From contig NZ_JAALFH010000065.1 of NCBI RefSeq assembly GCF_011058255.1, forward strand, positions 137,098 to 201,097: DNA of 64,000 bases, given 5' to 3'. The DNA is from Thioalkalivibrio sp. XN8 (GTDB lineage Bacteria; Pseudomonadota; Gammaproteobacteria; Steroidobacterales; XN24). Position numbers and translations under genes: made by a program. The notes under the pieces are model-generated. The model ran no database searches. It was given only the letters and a program-made list of their open reading frames with translations, and was not told the DNA's origin. Position 1 is the first letter of the stretch, and each line of letters opens with the position of its first letter. Shown here in pieces: positions 38,169 to 45,843 of the stretch.

Positions 38169-38378
38169 TCAGATACGGGCCCTCTGGTAGTAGGTCCGGA
38201 TGTGCGGCGTCTCGTGGTAGCCCTTGCTTGGCTCGGGCTTGGACACCGGGGCCTCCACGACGGGGGCCGCGACCGCGTTACCGGTAGCCATGGCGACTGC
38301 GGTGGCGCCGCCCGCCATCGCAATACCCTTCAGGAACCGGCGCCTGCCGTTAGTTTCCGCTTTTGCTTTCAGGCTCAT
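38169..38378 (-). CDS. formate dehydrogenase region TAT-target peptide
   Basis: A 69-aa protein with a TAT signal (ETNGRRRFLKGIAMAGG) and a mature tail ending YHETPHIRTYYQRARI, matching the small twin-arginine protein always found beside fdhA genes of this type (a TIGRFAM called formate_TAT). It may guide FDH assembly or be a small subunit; the function is unproven. The start at 38378 follows GGAGAG; upstream in-frame codons are not supported. It lies between torD-like and fdhA. Confidence 0.88.
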   Translation of the reverse strand: MSLKAKAETNGRRRFLKGIAMAGGATAVAMATGNAVAAPVVEAPVSKPEPSKGYHETPHIRTYYQRARI

Positions 38379-38420
38379 TGTGCTCTCCACTTGAGTCCGC
38401 TCCAATCGAACTGATCCAAC

Positions 38421-39095
38421 TCAGCTCACGCTCGGCTTCGCCGTCGGCGTCGCCAGGAATTCGCTGAGATACCGTTTCTCTACCTGGATGAACTGTTCCC
38501 CGAGCTGGCCCACCGCACGGTAGAACCGCGCCGACGGGGCCTGCTGCATATCGCGGAAGAACCGGCCCATCCAGGGCGAAATGTGTCGGTCGAAGAAGCC
38601 GGCCTGCGACTCGAGGGTCGCGGGCTCTTCGCCGGTGATGATCATGGCCATCACGTCGCACAGGGCGGCGGCGTGATCCTCGGGCTCGCTCACGCCGTCC
38701 TGGCGCTCGAAACCGAGGAAGCGCAGCTCGTCGCGAAGCCGCGCCAGGGGCTTTTCCATCAGGAATCCAGTGAGGTACCACGAGCCGTAGGGCACCAGTT
38801 CGCCCCGGCCGACGCCGATGAACAGGTCCTGGTACTCGTCGGCAAGCTCCGCCGGCGAGCTGCGGCCGGAGGCCTGGGCGAGCATCCGCCAGGCAGCGCC
38901 GACCAGGTCGTCGCTCTCCGCCCCCTCGGCGTTGATCTCGCCGAGAACGCTGAGGAGCCGCTCGTCCGGGGACCGCCCGAGCAGCTGGGCCAGCAGGCTC
39001 CAGGTGTTGGCGCGCAGCTGGTCCTCGGCAGTCACGGCCGGTGCCGTCCCGCCCTGCGCTGCGTCCATCCCCAGCTCCGCGCTGGCCTCGGTCAT
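38421..39095 (-). CDS. TorD/NarJ-family chaperone for FDH
   Basis: A 224-aa all-helical protein of the TorD family. It has the motifs LANTWSLLAQLLGRSPDERLL-like start (residues ~30-50), ADEYQDLFIGVGRGELVPYGSWYLTG and DHAAALCDVMAMII, which match redox-enzyme maturation proteins that hold the catalytic subunit for TAT export. Other in-frame starts occur at 39128 and a TTG at 39134; I prefer ATG 39095 because the sigma-54 promoter (39129-39145) puts the transcript start near 39119, downstream of those. It begins the FDH operon. Confidence 0.87.
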   Translation of the reverse strand: MTEASAELGMDAAQGGTAPAVTAEDQLRANTWSLLAQLLGRSPDERLLSVLGEINAEGAESDDLVGAAWRMLAQASGRSSPAELADEYQDLFIGVGRGELVPYGSWYLTGFLMEKPLARLRDELRFLGFERQDGVSEPEDHAAALCDVMAMIITGEEPATLESQAGFFDRHISPWMGRFFRDMQQAPSARFYRAVGQLGEQFIQVEKRYLSEFLATPTAKPSVS

Positions 39096-39128
39096 CGTGT
39101 GCTCTTGGTTTTCACTATGGTCATTCAT

Positions 39129-39145
39129 TTGCAACTATCAGGCCA
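39129..39145 (-). promoter_or_regulatory. sigma-54 (-24/-12) promoter of the FDH operon
   Basis: On the minus strand TGGCCTGATAGTTGCAA, with GG at -24 and GC at -12 exactly 11 bases apart and the TTGCA of the -12 box. It matches the consensus TGGCACG-N4-TTGCA at all but two of the fixed positions. The predicted start near 39119 gives a leader of about 24 bases to the chaperone ATG at 39095. The rest of the 39146-39262 gap shows only weak symmetry (GTGAC...GTCTCAC). Confidence 0.72.
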
Positions 39146-39262
39146 GTGTTTATTGGAAAATCGGCGCCAGGAAGGACTAATACGCAGAGCTCTCGCCGCG
39201 CCTCTCTCATCGAGTGAGACTTTTTGTCACCCCAATAGGTTATTTTTGTACCAGGCTTGGCC

Positions 39263-40936
39263 TCAAGCCATCGGCGGGCCGCCGCCCTGCCGGCCGGACT
39301 TGAACATGTCTTTCACCCGGCAGTGATCGCACATCTGCAGGCGCCGCTTCGAGGCCTCGTCCTGGAACATCCAGTGCCCCTCCAGCTTTTTCAGCATGTT
39401 GTCGAGGATCGACTGGGTGGCGAAAGGCTTGCCGCAGGAGATGCAACAGAACGGCTGCTCTTCATGCAGCACGCGGGGCTGCTGGCGCAGCTCGGCGTCG
39501 AACAGGAAGCGCGGTTTCAGGGTGATCGCATCCTCGGGGCAGGCCTTCTCGCACAGGCCGCACTGGACGCAGTTCCATTCCGTGAACTTCAGCTGCGGCA
39601 GGTCGCCGCCGGCGTTGATGGCCGCCACCGGGCAGACACTGGCGCAGCTCATGCACAACGTACAGGCGTCCCGGTCCACCCGGATCTCGCCGAAAGGCGC
39701 CCCGGCCGGCAGGTCCACGGTCTTGCGCGGCGACGGGGCGTGGCGGTAGAGATGCTCGATCACCAGCCGCAGGATGCCCCGCTTGTCGTCGGGGCAGGCG
39801 AACTTGGCCGGCTTGCACACGGCGCGCTCCGGCAGGGCCTGCCACCAGGCCTCCGGATCCGCCTCCGCCGCCGCGGTGTCGATCACCGTCAGGCTGGCGG
39901 GCGCATAGCCCATCCCTTCCAGCAGGGCGCGACCGAAGCCGACCTGGGTCCGCAACTCGCCGACCATGCGGGCCGGAGCGCCCCGGGTCACGGCGATCAC
40001 GACGGCGCGGGCCCCGTAGGCCAGCGTGGCCAGCCAGGCGTCCAGCCCGAGCGAGCCGATCTCCTCGATCTCGACGGGCAGGATGTTCTCCGGCATCGCC
40101 GGGCCGAGCCGGTTCTCCAGCGCGTCGCGCGACCAGGCGTCGTGCAGCAGTAGCACCGGGTCGCTGCCGCCCGCGGCGGCAAAACCCGCCAGCAACTGCT
40201 TGAGGTGGCCCAGGAGGTCGTTGACCGCCGGGAAGGCATAGCTCATCGCCCCGCTCGGGCAGGCCGCGACGCAGCTGCCGGCGCCCTGGCAGAGGTAGGG
40301 GTCCACGCTCACCTTCTCGCCGATCGAGGTGATGGCGATGGTCGGGCAGGCGTCGATGCAACGGGTGCAGCCCTTCAGGCCGCTGTTGCCATGGGCGCAA
40401 ATCGAAGGGTCATAGTTGAAGTACTTCGGCTTTTCGAACTCGCCGCGCATTTCCGGGATCTCGGCCAGCGCCCGCTCCAGCGCGCCCTCGCTGCCCCCGC
40501 CGGCGTAGTAGCCCACGGGCGGCACCTCGTGCGGCAACAGCGGCGGATCGCACAGGTCGAGCACCAGGTCGAAATGGGGCGTGGCCGCCCCGGCGGCTTC
40601 GGCCAGCGAGACGGTGTCATCGCCGGTGGCGAGATTGACGAGGAACCGGCCCAGGCGGCCCTCGACCGAGGGCCGGCCGCCGCGCACGACCACGAACTCG
40701 TCCACCTTGGACGGCTCCGGCGCCGTGTCCCCGGGGACCAGGAGGGTGCTGGGCACCGCGGCGCCCAGGCGCCGCGCCGCCGCCAGCGCCGCCTCTTCTT
40801 CGCCGATAATGACGAGGCGGCCGCTGGACTGGTAGGTCACGATCGAAGTCGGCGCGCCCTCGATCAGGGCGGGCTGCGCCAGCACCTGGGCGCGGGCGCG
40901 CCCGGCCTCGGTCGTGGCAGGAAGCTCAAGCGTCAC
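39263..40936 (-). CDS. multi-cluster 4Fe-4S ferredoxin-like protein, FDH-associated
   Basis: A 557-aa protein with a hydrophobic N-terminal domain (VTYQSSGRLVIIGEEEAALAAARRL) and at least four ferredoxin-type Fe-S boxes: CAHGNSGLKGCTRCIDACP, CQGAGSCVAACP, CTLCMSCASVCP and CVQCGLCEKACP, plus a terminal CC..C / CDHC pair. It is found next to DUF3306 and DUF3305 genes in FDH clusters. It probably feeds or takes electrons in the cytoplasm, but no partner is proven. The GTG at 40936 overlaps the DUF3306 gene by 11 bases; GAGG lies 10 bases before. Confidence 0.82.
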   Translation of the reverse strand: MTLELPATTEAGRARAQVLAQPALIEGAPTSIVTYQSSGRLVIIGEEEAALAAARRLGAAVPSTLLVPGDTAPEPSKVDEFVVVRGGRPSVEGRLGRFLVNLATGDDTVSLAEAAGAATPHFDLVLDLCDPPLLPHEVPPVGYYAGGGSEGALERALAEIPEMRGEFEKPKYFNYDPSICAHGNSGLKGCTRCIDACPTIAITSIGEKVSVDPYLCQGAGSCVAACPSGAMSYAFPAVNDLLGHLKQLLAGFAAAGGSDPVLLLHDAWSRDALENRLGPAMPENILPVEIEEIGSLGLDAWLATLAYGARAVVIAVTRGAPARMVGELRTQVGFGRALLEGMGYAPASLTVIDTAAAEADPEAWWQALPERAVCKPAKFACPDDKRGILRLVIEHLYRHAPSPRKTVDLPAGAPFGEIRVDRDACTLCMSCASVCPVAAINAGGDLPQLKFTEWNCVQCGLCEKACPEDAITLKPRFLFDAELRQQPRVLHEEQPFCCISCGKPFATQSILDNMLKKLEGHWMFQDEASKRRLQMCDHCRVKDMFKSGRQGGGPPMA

Positions 40937-41534
40937 GTTGCTTATCCTCGCTGGTGTCTGGTCCTGCGGCAGGCTCCTCGCCCGCCCCCTCGGCAGGCTC
41001 GTCGGGCGGCGCCGCGGCCTCCGTGTCCCCGGAGTCGTCCGTCGCGGCAGCCACTGCCGCAGCTTCGCCCTCGGCCGCCTCAAGCTGCTTCTTCAACAAC
41101 TGCTCCGCGGCATGCTTCATATCGGCAGTAATGATGTCGCCGAGCACGGGGAAGCTGGTGTAGTCGTCGATGTAGTCGTCGAGCTCGCAGATATAGTTGA
41201 ACTTCTGGCTGCGGAACAGCTTGCGCAGCGCCTGCTTGCGCAGCGCACCGCTGACCTTCGGCGACATGAAGCCGCTGTAGTCCGAGTTCTCGTCCAGCGC
41301 CTCGAGCGGCGGCAACGCTTCCTCGCCCGGCGGCTCCGCTGCGGCCTCGTCCGTCCCGGCCGGCGGCGCGGTCTCCTCGGGTGCGGGCGCGGGCTCTTGC
41401 GCCGGGGCTTCCCGGCGGCGCGCGGCCTCGTCCGCCTTGAGCCGCGACCAGCGGTTCAGGAAGGCTTCGTCGGCGGGCTTCTCCTCCGGCGCCGGCTCGG
41501 GCTCCGGAGGCGTCCAGAAGGGTTTCTCGTTCAT
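40926..41534 (-). CDS. DUF3306 domain protein
   Basis: A 202-aa protein. The DUF3306 core is LPPLEALDENSDYSGFM ... ALRKQALRKLFRSQKFNYICELDDYIDDYTSF; both flanks are Ala/Glu/Pro-rich and low complexity. The N-terminus FLNRWSRLKADEAARRR is basic. It is the second gene of an operon with DUF3305 upstream and the ferredoxin downstream, so the three probably work together with FDH. Function is unknown. Confidence 0.88.
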   Translation of the reverse strand: MNEKPFWTPPEPEPAPEEKPADEAFLNRWSRLKADEAARRREAPAQEPAPAPEETAPPAGTDEAAAEPPGEEALPPLEALDENSDYSGFMSPKVSGALRKQALRKLFRSQKFNYICELDDYIDDYTSFPVLGDIITADMKHAAEQLLKKQLEAAEGEAAAVAAATDDSGDTEAAAPPDEPAEGAGEEPAAGPDTSEDKQRDA

Positions 41535-41538
41535 AGGG

Positions 41539-42027
41539 TCACTGCGGGCTGTCGCCGGTCCAGTCTTCGCGCTTGCGCTTGCGTTTCGGCCGCGGCTTGA
41601 AGTGGGTCATGACGAACTCCTCGAGCTGCCCGACAACCTCGGGCGGGATCGGCACGGAGAAGACCTTGTAGTCCGCCTCGACCGCACTGGTCGATTCGGC
41701 ATGGTCGGCGGTGACGTCGATCGGTTCGAGCTCGCCGTTCTCGTCCTCGCTGCAGACGATGAACAGCGACGGGCGGGCCCCCGTCAGGTTGAACCAGTAG
41801 GTTTCGGCGGCGTCCCGATAGAGCTCCAGGCGCAGGCCGTCCCACAGGTACTGGGTCGCATCCTCGCTGTCGCGCAGCGGGACCCGCCGTGCCTCGCCGG
41901 CGGCGAAACGCTCGCCCACCAGCACGGCCACGCCTTCCCAGTTGACCAGGTTCCAGCCCGAACGCTGGATAAGCTTGCGCGCCAGCACGACGCCGACGGG
42001 AATGCTGAGCTGTGGTGTAGGTCGCAT
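41539..42027 (-). CDS. DUF3305 domain protein
   Basis: A 162-aa protein of the DUF3305 family: it starts IPVGVVLARKLIQRSGW and has LRLELYRDAAETYWFNLTG, PSLFIVC and SVPIPPEVVGQLEEFV; it ends in a very basic tail (KPRPKRKRKR). It is the first gene of the DUF3305-DUF3306-ferredoxin operon, seen beside FDH genes in other bacteria. Function is unknown. The start at 42027 gives MRPTPQLSIPVGV. The reading frame is open upstream over the divergent regulator gene but is not supported there. Confidence 0.88.
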   Translation of the reverse strand: MRPTPQLSIPVGVVLARKLIQRSGWNLVNWEGVAVLVGERFAAGEARRVPLRDSEDATQYLWDGLRLELYRDAAETYWFNLTGARPSLFIVCSEDENGELEPIDVTADHAESTSAVEADYKVFSVPIPPEVVGQLEEFVMTHFKPRPKRKRKREDWTGDSPQ

Positions 42028-42143
42028 AAGAATCCGCTGAACTCGGGGGCCGGACAATGCAGGGGGCCGGACCGGCAAGGGTACCAGCTTGCCCCGCGAC
42101 CCGCTCGGCCGGCAGCGGACCAGGTCCGGACCGCAGAAGGATA

Positions 42144-42160
42144 CGGAATGTTTCTTGCAT
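42144..42160 (+). promoter_or_regulatory. candidate sigma-54 promoter of the HTH/PBP regulator
   Basis: CGGAATGTTTCTTGCAT: GG at -24 and GC at -12 with the right spacing and TTGCAT as the -12 box. It matches the consensus in about nine of twelve positions. The start would lie near 42170, about 50 bases before the regulator ATG. Confidence 0.5.
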
Positions 42161-42219
42161 GACTCAAGCACCGGGGCGCGCTCGCGAGGCCCCCGCCGGC
42201 AACCCCCGGAGGGATGGAG

Positions 42220-43173
42220 ATGGCGACATTCGAAGACCGGCTGGAAGACGTCGCAGCCGAAGCCGCCGCCGGTCGCCGGCCGGACGAGGAGCTGCCGCGT
42301 TTCATGAGCGTGCGGCAGGTGGCGCGCTACCTGCAGGTCAACGAGAAAAAGATCTATGCCCTGGTGGCCGACGGTATCATCCCGGCCAGCAAGGTTACGG
42401 GCAAATGGCTGTTTCCCCGGGACCTGGTGGACCAGTGGCTGCTGGAATCGAGCCATGGCGGCCTGCTGGCGGACCGCATGCTGCTGGCCGGCAGCGACGA
42501 CCCGCTGATCTACCGGGTCATCATGCAGATTGCCAACGAGGTCCAGGCCAAGGCGCTGATCAGTTACACGTCCACCGGGACCCAGCTCGGCCTGTCGCTG
42601 CTGGCGCGGCGCCGGGCGGACATCTGCGGAATTCACTGGGGACCGGCCGAGGAGAGCCGCCAGCGCCATCCCGCCCTCCTGCGCCAGTACCCCCAGCATC
42701 ACGACTGGGTGCTGGTGCGGGGCTTCCTGCGCGAGCAGGGCCTGATGGTTGCCCCGGCCCTGGCGGGCAGCGACCCCGAGGAACTGTTCTCCCGCGACAA
42801 GCAATGGGTAATGCGCCAGGAGGGCGCCGGATCGCGGCGCTTCCTGCAGGAACTGATCGCCCGCCACGGCCTCGACCCGGCCTCGCGCCGGGGCTCGACG
42901 CGCGCTTACTCGGAGCGTGACGCCGCCTCCGCCATCGCGATGGGCTACGCGGACGTCGGCATCGGCGTCCGCGCTGCCGCCACCGAGTTCGGGCTGGACT
43001 TCATGCCCATCGGCTGGGAAGCCTTCGACTTCGCCATGCACCGGCGCATGTTCTTCCGCACCCTGTTCCAGAAGATGGTGGATTACCTGCGCGGCTCGGA
43101 GTGCCACCGGCTGGCCCAGAAATTCGGCGGCTACGACTTCAGCGAGACCGGCAACCTGGTCTGGCCGGTGTAG
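42220..43173 (+). CDS. excisionase-type HTH regulator with PBP-like (MoeA/PstS-like) domain
   Basis: A 317-aa regulator. Residues ~30-75 form an excisionase-type helix-turn-helix (MSVRQVARYLQVNEKKIYALVADG, KVTGKWLFPRDLVDQWL). The rest resembles a periplasmic-binding-like sensing domain (PBP_like): LLAGSDDPLIYRVI, YTSTGTQLGLSLLARRRADICG, RDKQWVMRQEGAGSRRFLQELI. In FDH clusters these regulators are thought to sense molybdate, tungstate or a cofactor intermediate. I choose the ATG at 42220, six bases after GGAGGG; the ATG at 42214 is also in frame. It lies divergent from DUF3305. Confidence 0.85.
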   Translation: MATFEDRLEDVAAEAAAGRRPDEELPRFMSVRQVARYLQVNEKKIYALVADGIIPASKVTGKWLFPRDLVDQWLLESSHGGLLADRMLLAGSDDPLIYRVIMQIANEVQAKALISYTSTGTQLGLSLLARRRADICGIHWGPAEESRQRHPALLRQYPQHHDWVLVRGFLREQGLMVAPALAGSDPEELFSRDKQWVMRQEGAGSRRFLQELIARHGLDPASRRGSTRAYSERDAASAIAMGYADVGIGVRAAATEFGLDFMPIGWEAFDFAMHRRMFFRTLFQKMVDYLRGSECHRLAQKFGGYDFSETGNLVWPV

Positions 43174-43176
43174 CTG

Positions 43177-43208
43177 CCACGGCGCCCGCCCTGCGGCGGG
43201 CGCCATGG
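43177..43208. terminator. bidirectional hairpin between convergent genes
   Basis: GGCGCCCGCC, loop CTGC, GGCGGGCGCC is a perfect 10-bp stem (43181-43204) that extends by three pairs after one mismatch. It lies between the regulator stop and the DUF6494 stop. There is no U-run, so termination is likely but not certain. Confidence 0.45.
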
Positions 43209-43216
43209 CCCGCAAG

Positions 43217-43432
43217 TCAGGCGAGCTCGAGCTTTCCGTCGATCACCTGGTGCACGCCGAGCCCGGGCAGCTCGAGCGTGACTTTCGCCGCGACGCTGTC
43301 GCCGGCGCCGAGCTGGCCCGCTTCGACCGCCGCGCGGACCGCCTGCTCGATTTCCCGTTGGGAGGTGATACCGACGACTTTCAGGAACTTGCGGATCTCG
43401 AGGTTGAACTTGTCCTCGTTCAATGCGCTCAT
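43217..43432 (-). CDS. DUF6494 family protein
   Basis: A 71-aa protein (MSALNEDKFNLEIRKFLKVV, GITSQREIEQAVRAAVEAG) that matches the small DUF6494 family; function unknown. AAGGAG lies before the ATG at 43432. It follows the sigma-54 activator gene after 56 bases on the same strand, so it may be part of the same transcript. Confidence 0.82.
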   Translation of the reverse strand: MSALNEDKFNLEIRKFLKVVGITSQREIEQAVRAAVEAGQLGAGDSVAAKVTLELPGLGVHQVIDGKLELA

Positions 43433-43488
43433 GGCTGTACTCCTTCAGGTTGGGTTCGTGGTCGGATGCGGGCGCTGAGCCGGCCGGC

Positions 43489-44865
43489 TCAGGCCGTGTC
43501 GTTGTCGTGACCGCCGCCGGGCAGGCGGCGTTCGAGCGTTTTGCGGGATACGCCGAGCCGGCGTGCGGCCGCGGACTTGTTGCCGCCGACGGCGCGCAGC
43601 ACCCGCGCCATGTGATGCTGCTTGACCTGCTCCAGGGTCCAGTCGAGCGGATACGCCCCGCTGTCGACCGGGTCGGGCTCCGGCAGGATGCGGAGCTGGT
43701 CCAGGGCCAGCCCGCCGAGCATCAGGCTGCGCTCGATGAAGTTCTTCAGCTCGCGGACGTTGCCGGGCCAGCGGTAACGCTGCAGGCGCTGCATGGCCTC
43801 GGGCGTCAGCGGCAGCGGCGCCACGCCGAGCGTGGCGGACAGGCGCCCCATGAAATGCGCCGCGAGCACGGCGATGTCCTCGACCCGGTCGCGCAGGGGC
43901 GCCAGGTTGACCTGCGCCACGTTGAGCCGGAAATAGAGGTCCTCGCGGAAACGTCGCTCCTGCACCAGGGCCGGCAGTTCGTGCTGCGTCGAGGCCAGCA
44001 CGCGCACGTCCACCGGCACCTCGCGGTCGCCGCCCACGGGACGCAGCGCGCCCTCCTCCAGCACCCGCAGCAGCTTTACCTGCAGCGAGAACGGCATCTC
44101 GCTGATTTCGTCGAGATACAGCGTGCCGCCGCGCGCCGCCACGAACAGGCCCTCGCGCTCCTGGTGGGCGCTAGTGAAAGCGCCCTTGGTGTGGCCGAAG
44201 AGTTCGCTCTCCAGCAGCTCCGGCGCGATCGCGCCGCAGTTGACCGCGACGAACTGCCCGCGGCGCATGCTCAGCACGTGCAGCCACCGCGCCACCAGTT
44301 CCTTGCCGGTGCCGGTCTCCCCCTCGATCAGCACCGTGCCCGGCAGCGGCGCGATGCGCTGGACCAGGTCGCGCACCTCGCACATCTGGGGACTGTCCCC
44401 AACCAGGTCGCGGTCCCGCACGATGCCGTCCCGCGCCTGGAGCCGGGGCGCCGCAGCCGGCTCGGCCGCCTGGACGCCGAGGCGCCGCAGGGCCTCGAGC
44501 AGGGCGTCCAGCTCCAGCGGGCGGGTCAGTACCGCCGCCGTCCGGCCGGCCAGCGCCTGCTGCAGGCCGGGCGCCTGGCCGGGCTCGGCCAGCACGGCGG
44601 CGCGGACCTGCACGCCCTCGCGCGCCAGTTCGTCCAGCCAGTCCACTGCGGCCGCGTCCGGCAGCTCGGCATTCACCACCAGGAAGCCGAAATGGCAGCG
44701 CGCCATCAGCTGGCTGGCCTTCAGCGCGCCCTCGGCGGAATCCACCAGCGCCACGTGGCGGCGCATGGCCTGGCGCAGCTGGCTGCGGAAATCGGGACCG
44801 CCGCCGACGATGAGCACCGACGCGCCCCTGAGGTCACTGGCCTGGTTGTCTGCTGCGAGTTGCAA
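43489..44865 (-). CDS. sigma-54-dependent transcriptional activator with degenerate receiver domain
   Basis: A 458-aa NtrC-type activator. Residues ~14-130 look like a receiver, but the phospho-acceptor Asp is Asn65 (LVVNAELPD) and the usual Lys is Arg115 (VLTRPLELD), so it is probably not phosphorylated. The AAA+ core has Walker A EGETGTGKE (residues 181-189), the sigma-54 loop GAFTSA (228-233, usually GAFTGA) and Walker B GTLYLDEISEM; the C-terminus is a Fis-type HTH (NKSAAARRLGVSRKTLERRL). The first codon is a TTG at 44865 with a weak ribosome site. It is divergent from tupB, which has a perfect sigma-54 promoter. Confidence 0.9.
   Translation of the reverse strand: MQLAADNQASDLRGASVLIVGGGPDFRSQLRQAMRRHVALVDSAEGALKASQLMARCHFGFLVVNAELPDAAAVDWLDELAREGVQVRAAVLAEPGQAPGLQQALAGRTAAVLTRPLELDALLEALRRLGVQAAEPAAAPRLQARDGIVRDRDLVGDSPQMCEVRDLVQRIAPLPGTVLIEGETGTGKELVARWLHVLSMRRGQFVAVNCGAIAPELLESELFGHTKGAFTSAHQEREGLFVAARGGTLYLDEISEMPFSLQVKLLRVLEEGALRPVGGDREVPVDVRVLASTQHELPALVQERRFREDLYFRLNVAQVNLAPLRDRVEDIAVLAAHFMGRLSATLGVAPLPLTPEAMQRLQRYRWPGNVRELKNFIERSLMLGGLALDQLRILPEPDPVDSGAYPLDWTLEQVKQHHMARVLRAVGGNKSAAARRLGVSRKTLERRLPGGGHDNDTA
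44387..44401. repeat. second copy of the 15-base palindrome, in the activator gene
   Basis: TGGGGACTGTCCCCA, an exact palindrome apart from its centre base. The first 14 bases match the methyltransferase element (16800-16826). Here it encodes the normal VGDSPQM of sigma-54 activators, so it may be coincidental. Confidence 0.4.
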
Positions 44866-44921
44866 AAGGTTGTTCCCGTGGAAGGCGGTGCCTTGGCAAG
44901 AGGGTGGCGAAGGCTAACTGG

Positions 44922-44980
44922 TGCGTCAGAATTGCGCAAGGCGCCCGGAGAGCCGGCGCAAAATGTCGCACTGCGTCAGA
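44922..44980 (+). promoter_or_regulatory. candidate activator-binding sites upstream of tupB
   Basis: TGCGTCAGA occurs at 44922-44930 and again at 44972-44980, exactly 50 bases apart. The first is followed by ATTGCGCA, so TGCG...CGCA is an inverted repeat; the second is inside AAAAT ... ATTTT symmetry. They lie about 90-150 bases before the expected transcript start, the range where sigma-54 activators bind. Confidence 0.42.
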
Positions 44981-45044
44981 TTTTCCCCTGGATGCAGGGA
45001 CTGGGCTCGGCCATGGTAACCGATCCTTACCGCAAGTGCCCTGA

Positions 45045-45061
45045 TGGCACTGGCTTTGCAT
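45045..45061 (+). promoter_or_regulatory. consensus sigma-54 promoter of tupB
   Basis: TGGCACTGGCTTTGCAT. The -24 TGGCAC and -12 TTTGCA boxes are both consensus and correctly spaced. The start should be near 45071, giving a 68-base leader to the tupB ATG at 45139. It faces away from the activator gene, whose product is the natural candidate to act here. Confidence 0.85.
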
Positions 45062-45138
45062 GATCCAGGTACCCGGCCCCACCCGGGCGCGCCAGCCGGC
45101 GCGCCTGACTCCGGCAGCAGGAAATATCCGCCGACACG

Positions 45139-45843
45139 ATGAATGACTTTTCCGCCGCTTTTGCCATGGCGGCCCAGCTGGTTTTGAGCCTCGACCCGGA
45201 ACTGGTCGAGATCGTGCTGCTGTCCCTTTATGTGAGCCTGTCGTCGGTGGCCCTGGCGGCGCTGTTCGGGCTGCCACTGGGGGCCACCGTCGGCATGCTG
45301 CGCTTTCCCGGCCGGCGCGCCGTCATCGTCATGATGAACGCACTGATGGGCCTGCCGCCGGTGGTGGTCGGGCTGGTGGTGTACATGCTGCTGTCGCGTG
45401 CGGGGCCGCTCGGCGAGTTCGGGCTGCTGTTCACGCCGACCGCGATGATCATCGCGCAGTTCATCCTGGTGGCGCCGATCGTCAGCGCCCTGTCCCGCCA
45501 GGTGGTGGAAGACCTGCACGAGGAATACGGCGAGCACCTGCGCTCGCTCGACGCCGGGCCGCTCGACAGCGTCGCCACGCTGTTGTGGGACGGGCGTTTC
45601 CGCCTCCTTACCGCGGTCCTGGCCGGCTTCGGCCGCGCCATCGCCGAGGTCGGCGCCGTGCTCATCGTCGGCGGCAACATCCTGCATCACACGCGCGTGA
45701 TGACCACCACCATCGCGCTGGAGACCAGCAAGGGCAACCTGGCCCTGGCCCTGGCGCTCGGCATGATCCTCATCGTGCTCGCGGCCGCGGTGAACGCCGC
45801 GGCCAGCATCCTGGCCGGCATGGGGGAGCGGCAGCATGGCTGA
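45139..45843 (+). CDS. tupB: tungstate ABC transporter permease
   Basis: A 234-aa permease with about five membrane helices. The EAA-like loop is VEDLHEEYGEHLRSLDAGPLD and the C-terminal stretch GFGRAIAEVGAVLIVGGNILHHTRVMTTTI is typical of TupB. It forms the channel for tungstate import with TupC and TupA. It is followed by tupC with an eight-base overlap. The matching tupA is about 4 kb away on the other strand. Confidence 0.93.
   Translation: MNDFSAAFAMAAQLVLSLDPELVEIVLLSLYVSLSSVALAALFGLPLGATVGMLRFPGRRAVIVMMNALMGLPPVVVGLVVYMLLSRAGPLGEFGLLFTPTAMIIAQFILVAPIVSALSRQVVEDLHEEYGEHLRSLDAGPLDSVATLLWDGRFRLLTAVLAGFGRAIAEVGAVLIVGGNILHHTRVMTTTIALETSKGNLALALALGMILIVLAAAVNAAASILAGMGERQHG

Noticed and set aside
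42028..42219. Sigma-54 promoter for the DUF3305 operon on the minus strand
   Set aside because: I searched for GG and GC at the right spacing and found no acceptable match on that strand.
44387..44401. Palindrome in the activator gene as evidence of a mobile insertion there
   Set aside because: It encodes the normal VGDSPQM found at this place in sigma-54 activators, so it can be explained by codon choice; kept only as a motif match.
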